DNA from: Auanema rhodensis
Lineage: Eukaryota > Nematoda > Chromadorea > Rhabditida > Rhabditidae
Assembly (NCBI GenBank): GCA_964057225.1
Contig: OZ059895.1
Location: forward strand, 744,001-808,000
Direction: 5' to 3'
DNA: 64,000 nucleotides
The translations under genes and the position numbers were made by a program. The notes beneath the pieces were generated by a model. It was not told the DNA's origin. It made no database searches and saw only the letters and a list, made by a program, of their open reading frames with translations. Shown piece after piece: positions 12,401 to 20,596 of this stretch (position 1 is the stretch's first letter; the number at the start of each line of letters is the position of its first letter).

Positions 12401-14746
12401 AAAAACATTTTGACAAAAATTTTTTCGAAAAATTTCAAAATAATTTAGCAAAAAGTAGATGTTTTTAGATTTCATTTTTCAAGGCAAAGACGATAGACAA
12501 TGTTATTCAACGAAAAAATTAATTCTTCAGGGTGAAAATCGAGGATATAAGTGTGAACTTATATCAGTTGATATCTCGGTGCATTTTTAAGCTAGCGCAA
12601 ATCTGATAACACAGATCGACGCAGCTTAAAAATCCGCATCGAATGCACTATACTACATTGAGAAACGCTTAATACAAAAATTTGTTATGATCGTTTGAAA
12701 AATGATGCATTAGTGTATGTTGAGTTTCCATGTACACTCAACATTGCTTCCAAAAACATTTTGACAAAAATTTTTTCGAAACATTTCAAAATAATTTAGC
12801 AAAAAGTAGATGTTTTTAGATTCCTTTTTTCAAGGCAAAGACGATGGACAATGTTATTCAACGAAAAAATTAATTCTTCAGGGAGAAAATCGAGGATATA
12901 AGTGTGAACTTATATCAGTTGATATCTCGGTGCATTTTTAAGCTAGCGCAAATCTGATAACACAAATCGACGCAGCTTAAAAATCCGCATCGAATGCACT
13001 ATACTACATTGAGAAACGCTTAATACAAAAATTAGTTATGATCGTTTGAAAAATGATGCATTAGTGTATGTTGAGTTTCCATGTACACTCAACATTGCTT
13101 CCAAAAACATTTTGACAAAAATTTTTTCGAAAAATTTCAAAATAATTTAGCAAAAAGTAGATGTTTTTAGATTTCATTTTTCAAGGCAAAGACGATAGAC
13201 AATGTTATTCAACGAAAAAACTAATTCTTCAGGGTGAAAATCGAGGATATAAGTGTGAACTTATATCAGTTGATATCTCGGTGCATTTTTAAGCTAGCGC
13301 AAATCTGATAACACAGATCGACGCAGCTTAAAAATCCGCATCGAATGCACTATACTACATTGAGAAACGCTTAATACAAAAATTAGTTATGATCGTTTGA
13401 AAAATGATGCATTAGTGTATGTTGAGTTTCCATGTACACTCAACATTGCTTCCAAAAACATTTTGACAAAAATTTTTTTGAAAAATTTCAAAATAATTTA
13501 GCAAAAAGTAGATGTTTTTAGATCCCATTTTTCAAAGCAAAGACGATGGACAATGTTATTCAACGAAAAAATTAATTCTTCAGGGTGAAAATCGAGGATA
13601 TAAGTGTGAACTTATATCAGTTGATATCTCGGTGCATTTTTAAGTTAGCGCAAATCTGATAACACAGATCGACGCAGCTTAAAAATTCGGATCGAATGCA
13701 CTATACTACATTGAGAAACGCTTAATACAAAAATTAGTTATGATCGTTTGAAAAATGATGCATTAGTGTATGTTGAGTTTCCATGTACACTCAACATTGC
13801 TTCCAAAAACATTTTGACAAAAATTTTTTCGAAAAATTTCAAAATAATTTAGCAAAAAGTAGATGTTTTTAGATTCCATTTTTTAAGGCAAAGACAATGG
13901 ACAATGTTATTCAACGAAAAAAATGATTCTTCAGGGTGAAAATCGAGGATATAAGTGTGAACTTATATCAGTTGATATCTCGGTGCATTTTTAAGCTAGC
14001 GTAAATATGATAACACAGATCGACGCAGCTTAAAAATCCGCATCGAATGCACTATACTACATTGAGAAACGCTTAATACAAAAATTTGTTATGATCGTTT
14101 GAAAAATGATGCATTAGTGTATATTGAGTTTCCATGTACACTCAACATTGCTTCCAAAAACATTTTGACAAAAATTTTTTCGAAACATTTCAAATTAATT
14201 TAGCAAAAAGTAGATGTTTTTAGATTCCTTTTTTCAAGGCAAAGACGATGGACAATGTTATTCAACGAAAAAATTAATTCTTCAGGGTAAAAATCGAGGA
14301 TATAAGTGTGAACTTATATCAGTTGATATCTCGGTGCATTTTTAAGCTAGCGCAAATCTGATAACACAAATCGACGCAGCTTAAAAATCCGCATCGAATG
14401 CACTATACTACATTGAGAAACGCTTAATACAAAAATTAGTTATGATCGTTTGAAAAATGATGCATTAGTGTATGTTGAGTTTCCATGTACACTCAACATT
14501 GCTTCCAAAAACATTTTGACAAAAATTTTTTCGAAAAATTTCAAAATAATTTAGCAAAAAGTAGATGTTTTTAGATTTCATTTTTCAAGGCAAAGACGAT
14601 AGACAATGTTATTCAACGAAAAAATTAATTCTTCAGGGTGAAAATCGAGGATATAAGTGTGAACTTATATCAGTTGATATCTCGGTGCATTTTTAAGCTA
14701 GCGCAAATCTGATAACACAAATCGACGCAGCTTAAAAATCCGCATC
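9482..14746. repeat. Transitional satellite block with variant monomers shared with the right end
   Basis: Fifteen monomers without one dominant higher-order period. Units at 9833 and 10535 carry TTCCATTTTTC with GACAATGG, and each is followed by a TTG-type unit. From 12992 the order is e-type, a GATCCC f-like unit ending AAAATTCGG, a unit with GCGTAAATATG, a TTG unit with TTTCAAATTAAT and GGGTAAAAAT, then a GATTTCATT unit. This rare succession reappears near 60246-61999, so the two zones are related although they lie about 47 kb apart. Confidence 0.8.
11588..12991. repeat. Tandem duplication of a c-d monomer pair (2 x 702 bp)
   Basis: The c-type (CAATA, GATTTCATT, GACGATAG, CACAG) and d-type (TTG, CGAAACATTT, GGGAGA, CACAA) monomers at 11588-12289 are followed immediately by the same pair at 12290-12991. 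By eye the two copies are indistinguishable, suggesting a recent unequal exchange or replication slippage two monomers long. Confidence 0.85.
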
Positions 14747-16501
14747 GAATGCACTATACTACATTGAGAAACGCTTAATACAAAAATTAGTTATGATCGT
14801 TTGAAAAATGATGCATTAGTGTATGTTGAGTTTCCATGTACACTCAACATTGCTTCCAAAAACATTTTGACAAAAATTTTTTCGAAACATTTCAAAATAA
14901 TTTAGCAAAAAGTAGATGTTTTTAGATTCCTTTTTTTGAGGCAAAGACGATGGACAATGTTATTCAACGAAAAAATTAATTCTTCAGGGTGAAAATCGAG
15001 GATATAAGTGTGAACTTATATCAGTTGATATCTCGGTGCATTTTTAAGTTAGCGCAAATCTGATAACACAAATCGACGCAGCTTAAAAATCCGCATCGAA
15101 TGCACTATACTACATTGAGAAACGCTTAATACAATAATTAGTTATGATCGTTTGAAAAATGATGCAATAGTGTATGTTGAGTTTCCATGTACACTCAACA
15201 TTGCTTCCAAAAACATTTTGACAAAAATTTTTTCAAAACATTTCAAAATAATTTAGCAAAAAGTAGAAGTTTTTAGATTCCTTTTTTCAAGGCAAAGACG
15301 ATGGACAATGTTATTCAACGAAAAAATTAATTCTTCAGGGAGAAAATCGAGGATATAAGTGTGAACTTATATCAGTTGATATCTCGGTGCATTTTTAACA
15401 TAGCGCAAATCTGATAACACAAATCGACGCAGCTCAAAAATCCGCATCGAATGCACTATACTACATTGAGAAACGCTTAATACAAAAATTAGTTATGATC
15501 GTTTGAAAAATGATGCATTAGTGTATGTTGAGTTTCCATGTACACTCAACATTGCTTCCAAAAACATTTTGACAAAAATTTTTTCGAAAAATTTCAAAAT
15601 AATTTAGCAAAAAGTAGATGTTTTTAGATTCCTTTTTTTGAGGCAAAGACGATGGACAATGTTATTCAACGAAAAAATTAATTCTTCAGGGTGAAAATTG
15701 AGGATATAAGTGTGAACTTATATCAGTTGATATCTCGGTGCATTTTTAAGTTAGCGCAAATCTGATAACATAGATCGACGCAGCTTAAAAATCCGCATCG
15801 AATGCACTATACTACATTGAGAAACGCTTAATACAAAAATTAGTTATGATCGTTTGAAAAATGATGCATTAGTGTATGTTGAGTTTCCATGTACACTCAA
15901 CATTGCTTCCAAAAACATTTTGACAAAAATTTTTTCGAAACATTTCAAAATAATTTAGCAAAAAGTAGATGTTTTTAGATTCCTTTTTTTGAGGCAAAGA
16001 CGATGGACAATGTTATTCAACGAAAAAATTAATTCTTCAGGGTGAAAATCGAGGATATAAGTGTGAACTTATATCAGTTGATATCTCGGTGCATTTTTAA
16101 GTTAGCGCAAATCTGATAACACAAATCGACGCAGCTTAAAAATCCGCATCGAATGCACTATACTACATTGAGAAACGCTTAATACAAAAATTAGTTATGA
16201 TCGTTTGAAAAATGATGCAATAGTGTATGTTGAGTTTCCATGTACACTCAACATTGCTTCCAAAAACATTTTGACAAAAATTTTTTCGAAAAATTTCAAA
16301 ATAATTTAGCAAAAAGTAGATGTTTTTAGATTTCATTTTTCAAGGCAAAGACGATAGACAATGTTATTCAACGAAAAAATTAATTCTTCAGGGTGAAAAT
16401 CGAGGATATAAGTGTGAACTTATATCAGTTGATATCTCGGTGCATTTTTAAGCTAGCGCAAATCTGATAACACAGATCGACGCAGCTCAAAAATCCGCAT
16501 C
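14747..16501. repeat. Satellite lead-in to the core: b-g-a-b-c
   Basis: Five monomers (starts 14747, 15098, 15449, 15800, 16151) of core types, but without the complete seven-type order. The g unit at 15098 has private changes (ACAATAATTAG, TTTTTCAAAAC, TTTTTAACATAGC) and ends in CTCAAAA. The c unit at 16151 also ends in CTCAAAA, a g-type tail, so it may be a c/g recombinant at its last few dozen bases. Confidence 0.7.
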
Positions 16502-18958
16502 GAATGCACTATACTACATTGAGAAACGCTTAATACAAAAATTAGTTATGATCGTTTGAAAAATGATGCATTAGTGTATGTTGAGTTTCCATGTACACTC
16601 AACATTGCTTCCAAAAACATTTTGACAAAAATTTTTTCGAAAAATTTCAAAATAATTTAGCAAAAAGTAGATGTTTTTAGATTCCTTTTTTTGAGGCAAA
16701 GACGATGGACAATGTTATTCAACGAAAAAATTAATTCTTCAGGGTGAAAATTGAGGATATAAGTGTGAACTTATATCAGTTGATATCTCGGTGCATTTTT
16801 AAGTTAGCGCAAATCTGATAACAAAGATCGACGCAGCTTAAAAATCCGCATCGAATGCACTATACTACATTGAGAAACGCTTAATACAAAAATTAGTTAT
16901 GATCGTTTGAAAAATGATGCATTAGTGTATGTTGAGTTTCCATGTACACTCAACATTGCTTCCAAAAACATTTTGACAAAAATTTTTTCGAAACATTTCA
17001 AAATAATTTAGCAAAAAGTAGATGTTTTTAGATTCCTTTTTTTGAGGCAAAGACGATGGACAATGTTATTCAACGAAAAAATTAATTCTTCAGGGTGAAA
17101 ATCGAGGATATAAGTGTGAACTTATATCAGTTGATATCTCGGTGCATTTTTAAGTTAGCGCAAATCTGATAACACAAATCGACGCAGCTTAAAAATCCGC
17201 ATCGAATGCACTATACTACATTGAGAAACGCTTAATACAAAAATTAGTTATGATCGTTTGAAAAATGATGCAATAGTGTATGTTGAGTTTCCATGTACAC
17301 TCAACATTGCTTCCAAAAACATTTTGACAAAAATTTTTTCGAAAAATTTCAAAATAATTTAGCAAAAAGTAGATGTTTTTAGATTTCATTTTTCAAGGCA
17401 AAGACGATAGACAATGTTATTCAACGAAAAAATTAATTCTTCAGGGTGAAAATCGAGGATATAAGTGTGAACTTATATCAGTTGATATCTCGGTGCATTT
17501 TTAAGCTAGCGCAAATCTGATAACACAGATCGACGCAGCTTAAAAATTCGCATCGAATGCACTATACTACATTGAGAAACGCTTAATACAAAAATTTGTT
17601 ATGATCGTTTGAAAAATGATGCATTAGTGTATGTTGAGTTTCCATGTACACTCAACATTGCTTCCAAAAACATTTTGACAAAAATTTTTTCGAAACATTT
17701 CAAAATAATTTAGCAAAAAGTAGATGTTTTTAGATTCCTTTTTTCAAGGCAAAGACGATGGACAATGTTATTCAACGAAAAAATTAATTCTTCAGGGAGA
17801 AAATCGAGGATATAAGTGTGAACTTATATCAGTTGATATCTCGGTGCATTTTTAAGCTAGCGCAAATCTGATAACACAAATCGACGCAGCTTAAAAATCC
17901 GCATCGAATGCACTATACTACATTGAGAAACGCTTAATACAAAAATTAGTTATGATCGTTTGAAAAATGATGCATTAGTGTATGTTGAGTTTCCATGTAC
18001 ACTCAACATTGCTTCCAAAAACATTTTGACAAAAATTTTTTCGAAAAATTTCAAGATAATTTAGCAAAAAGTAGATGTTTTTAGATTTCATTTTTCAAGG
18101 CAAAGACGATAGACAATGTTATTCAACGAAAAAACTAATTCTTCAGGGTGAAAATCGAGGATATAAGTGTGAACTTATATCAGTTGATATCTCGGTGCAT
18201 TTTTAAGCTAGCGCAAATCTGATAACACAGATCGACGCAGCTTAAAAATCCGCATCGAATGCACTATACTTCATTGAGAAACGCTTAATACAAAAATTAG
18301 TTATGATCGTTTGAAAAATGATGCATTAGTGTATGTTGAGTTTCCATGTACACTCAACATTGCTTCCAAAAACATTTTGACAAAAATTTTTTTGAAAAAT
18401 TTCAAAATAATTTAGCAAAAAGTAGATGTTTTTAGATCCCATTTTTTAAAACAAAGACGATGGACAATGTTATTCAACGAAAAAATTAATTCTTCAGGGT
18501 GAAAATCGAAGATATAAGTGTGAACTTATATCAGTTGATATCTCGGTGCATTTTTAAGTTAGCGCAAATCTGATAACACAAATCGACGCAGCTTAAAAAT
18601 CCGCATCGAATGCACTATACTACATTGAGAAACGCTTAATACAAAAATTAGTTATGATCGTTTGAAAAATGATGCAATAGTGTATGTTGAGTTTCCATGT
18701 ACACTCAACATTGCTTCCAAAAACATTTTGACAAAAATTTTTTCGAAACATTTCAAAATAATTTAGCAAAAAGTAGAAGTTTTTAGATTCCTTTTTTCAA
18801 GGCAAAGACGATGGACAATGTTATTCAACGAAAAAATTAATTCTTCAGGGAGAAAATCGAGGATATAAGTGTGAACTTATATCAGTTGATATCTCGGTGC
18901 ATTTTTAATCTAGCGCAAATCTGATAACGCAAATCGACGCAGCTCAAAAATCCGCATC
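16502..18958. repeat. Reference copy of the seven-monomer higher-order repeat a-b-c-d-e-f-g (2,457 bp)
   Basis: Starts are 16502 a, 16853 b, 17204 c, 17555 d, 17906 e, 18257 f and 18608 g. Key marks are: a, TTTGAGG plus TTGAGG plus CAAAG; b, CGAAACATTT plus TTTGAGG plus CACAA; c, CAATA plus GATTTCATT plus CACAG; d, TTG plus GGGAGA; e, GATTTCATT plus ACTAATTC; f, TTTTTTTGAAAAA plus GATCCC plus TCGAAGAT; g, CAATA plus GTAGAAG plus GGGAGA plus CTCAAAA. It is followed directly by another a unit, the one hit by the mariner. Confidence 0.9.
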
Positions 18959-18971
18959 GAATGCACTATAC

Positions 18972-18973
18972 TA
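18972..18973. other. TA target-site duplication, left copy
   Basis: TA directly precedes the TTAGG end of the transposon. Neighbouring monomers have uninterrupted ACTATACTACATTGAG, so the TA inside CTACATT is the original target dinucleotide. TA duplication is the hallmark of Tc1/mariner integration. Confidence 0.95.
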
Positions 18974-19003
18974 TTAGGTTGGTCGGAAAGTAATGTCGTT
19001 TTT
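18974..19003 (+). repeat. Mariner terminal inverted repeat, left (3' end relative to the transposase)
   Basis: Thirty bases starting TTAGGTTGGTCGGAAAGTAA and ending GTCGTTTTT. They match the reverse complement of 20229-20258 without mismatch, and the match stops at position 31. In the family this is where the N-terminal helix-turn-helix domains of the transposase bind. Confidence 0.95.
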
Positions 19004-19050
19004 CATGCTATCTTTTCAATTTGTTATAACTTTTGCTAAAATCAACTTTT
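19004..19050 (-). other. Mariner 3' non-coding segment
   Basis: Forty-seven bases between the left terminal repeat and the transposase stop codon. They are AT-rich with no further structure that I can see. The possible polyadenylation hexamer lies at the stop codon itself. Confidence 0.8.
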
Positions 19051-19055
19051 TTATT
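19050..19055 (-). terminator. Possible polyadenylation signal AATAAA overlapping the transposase stop
   Basis: On the minus strand the last codon and stop read GAA TAA A, so AATAAA spans the TAA stop. A signal at the stop codon suits an element with only 47 bp of 3' non-coding sequence before its terminal repeat. The hexamer could also be chance in AT-rich DNA. Confidence 0.4.
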
Positions 19056-20073
19056 CAAAATAAGAACCAGCAGCATCAATACAACTTTTCCAACGATTAT
19101 ATAACTTATAAATACCATTATAATAAAAATCATGAGAACGAGAGCTGACGAATTCTTCAAACGCTGTTATCGCATCTTCTCGTGTTCTAAATCGTTTCCC
19201 AGTCAAGAAGTGATCTAAGTGTTTAAAAAAATGATAATCAGTGGGGGAAAGGTCTGGTGAATATGGAGGATGAGGTAGAGTCTCATAGTTCAATTCTCCT
19301 AGTTTTTCTATTGTCTTCCTTCCTATATGTGGCCTCGCGTTGTCGTGAAGTAAAATTGGTCCTTTTCTATTGACTAATCCTGGCTGTTTCTCCAATAATT
19401 TCTGATGCATTATTTCAATTTCAGCTGCGTAGGTTTCAGAAGTGATTGTTTCTCCCGAGTTCAGAAATCTATAGTGAATTAAACCTGAGCTTGTCCACCA
19501 AACTGTTATCATGATCTTCTTCTGAGTGATGCTCGGCTTTGCGAACTGTTTCGGAGCTTCTGTACGATCAAGCCATTGTGCCTGTCTTCTTCTGTTGTCG
19601 TAAATGATCCATTTCTCATCACAGGTTACGATCCGGTCCAAAAAAGATTCGGCATCACATCTTGAAACCAGTGAAAAAGCCACTTCCAATCTTCGATTTT
19701 TCTGAGCATCGTTTAATTCATGTGGAACCCACTTGTCAAGCTTTTTCACTTTTCCAATGTGTCTCAAATGCTCTAACACTGTTGTGTGAGATATACCTAG
19801 ATCTTCTGCTAGACTTCTGGTGGAACTGCATGGGTCTGCTTCTACCAAGTTTTTCAGAACTTGTGCATCAACGGCAGCAGGTCGTCCAGATCGATCGTCA
19901 TCTTCCAAGCTCTCGTTTCCTTCTTTAAAATTCTTGAACCATCTCTGCACCATACGTACAGAACAAGTCCTTTCGCCGAAGGCAACGTTGATTCTTTCAG
20001 CTGCTTCAACAGCTTTACGTCCTAGTTTGAATTCATACAAAAAAATTGCTCTTAAATCCCTCTTCTCCAGCAT
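19051..20073 (-). CDS. Mariner transposase, DD34D, apparently intact (340 aa)
   Basis: Catalyses cut-and-paste transposition: it binds the terminal inverted repeats, excises the element and inserts it at TA. Roughly residues 1-50 form the first helix-turn-helix region (basic, ending VQRWFKNF), followed by the RSGRP linker at 61-65 and a second helix-turn-helix near 84-107. The mariner motif WVPHEL is at 115-120. The catalytic aspartates are D152 (TCDEKW), D244 (LLHDNARPH) and D279 (SPTDYHFF), with exactly 34 residues between the last two. The C-terminus ends GSYFE. The length matches family members (about 340-345). The ATG at 20073 is the first possible start, since an in-frame TAG lies five codons upstream. 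No frameshift or premature stop is seen. The sequence resembles the transposase part of SETMAR/Hsmar1. No gene symbol is assigned. Activity is inferred from intactness only. Confidence 0.95.
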   Translation of the reverse strand: MLEKRDLRAIFLYEFKLGRKAVEAAERINVAFGERTCSVRMVQRWFKNFKEGNESLEDDDRSGRPAAVDAQVLKNLVEADPCSSTRSLAEDLGISHTTVLEHLRHIGKVKKLDKWVPHELNDAQKNRRLEVAFSLVSRCDAESFLDRIVTCDEKWIIYDNRRRQAQWLDRTEAPKQFAKPSITQKKIMITVWWTSSGLIHYRFLNSGETITSETYAAEIEIMHQKLLEKQPGLVNRKGPILLHDNARPHIGRKTIEKLGELNYETLPHPPYSPDLSPTDYHFFKHLDHFLTGKRFRTREDAITAFEEFVSSRSHDFYYNGIYKLYNRWKSCIDAAGSYFE

Positions 20074-20228
20074 GATTTCAAAAAGCTATAAAAAAACTCA
20101 GAATTAATCTACTGTTCAGAAAAGTATAAATAAGAATTAATAACATATAATAATACTTATTATTATTATTTTTTCCTTTATATACTGATTCATGTGTTCA
20201 TAATTTTTTTTGATCGAATACAATCGAA
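20074..20228 (-). other. Mariner 5' non-coding segment
   Basis: About 155 bp between the transposase start and the right terminal repeat. It is very AT-rich, with a TTATTATTATTATT-like run around 20156-20170. It should contain the transposase promoter; one TATA-like site is listed separately. Confidence 0.75.
20177..20184 (-). promoter_or_regulatory. Possible TATA box of the transposase gene
   Basis: On the minus strand the sequence reads TATATAAA, ending about 104 bp upstream of the ATG. A start site some 25-30 bp downstream would leave a 5' leader of roughly 75-80 nt. The match is good, but the surrounding DNA is AT-rich, so this is tentative. Confidence 0.35.
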
Positions 20229-20258
20229 AAAAACGACATTACTTTCCGACCAACCTAA
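20229..20258 (-). repeat. Mariner terminal inverted repeat, right (5' end relative to the transposase)
   Basis: The plus strand ends TTTCCGACCAACCTAA. Its reverse complement equals the left 30 bp exactly. Perfect identity of the ends suggests little decay since insertion, though some mariners have perfect ends when old copies are functional. Confidence 0.95.
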
Positions 20259-20260
20259 TA
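20259..20260. other. TA target-site duplication, right copy
   Basis: TA follows the CCTAA end of the transposon and leads straight back into the satellite (CATTGAGAAACGC). Confidence 0.95.
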
Positions 20261-20596
20261 CATTGAGAAACGCTTAATACAAAAATTAGTTATGATCGTT
20301 TGAAAAATGATGCATTAGTGTATGTTGAGTTTCCATGTACACTCAACATTGCTTCCAAAAACATTTTGACAAAAATTTTTTCGAAAAATTTCAAAATAAT
20401 TTAGCAAAAAGTAGATGTTTTTAGATTCCTTTTTTTGAGGCAAAGACGATGGACAATGTTATTCAACGAAAAAATTAATTCTTCAGGGTGAAAATTGAGG
20501 ATATAAGTGTGAACTTATATCAGTTGATATCTCGGTGCATTTTTAAGTTAGCGCAAATCTGATAACAAAGATCGACGCAGCTTAAAAATCCGCATC

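Larger units (their letters stand above)
18974..20258 (-). mobile_element. Intact mariner-family transposon, 1,285 bp, cecropia/Hsmar1-like
   Basis: A class II cut-and-paste element bounded by TA duplications and by perfect 30-bp terminal inverted repeats beginning TTAGGTTGGTCGGAAAGTAA. It encodes one uninterrupted 340-residue transposase on the minus strand. The length (about 1.3 kb), TIR size, TTAGGTTGG start, DD34D catalytic triad and WVPHEL motif all fit mariner elements. The protein reads closest to the Hsmar1 (SETMAR) transposase as I know it, which places it provisionally in the cecropia subfamily. Every part an autonomous element needs is present and I see no lesion. It is the only copy in the window, and its sequence is visibly less AT-rich than the satellite. 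Confidence 0.96.
18959..20596. repeat. Satellite monomer (a-type) split by the mariner insertion
   Basis: The monomer begins at 18959 and is broken after the CACTATACTA segment; it resumes at 20261 with CATTGAGAAACGC. The span is 1,638 bp, which equals 351 + 1,285 + 2. Removing the transposon and one TA copy therefore restores a unit of exact length in register. Its right part has the a-type marks TTTGAGG, TTGAGG and CAAAG. Confidence 0.97.

Noticed and set aside
19662-20107. Two plus-strand reading frames of 88 and 95 codons opposite the transposase
   Set aside because: They lie antisense to the intact transposase gene, have no recognisable domain and are explained as shadows of its codon pattern.
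18974-20258. Bacterial insertion sequence or retroelement
   Set aside because: The TA duplication, 30-bp TTAGGTTGG ends, DD34D triad and WVPHEL motif identify a eukaryotic mariner. There is no reverse transcriptase, LTR or poly-A tail.
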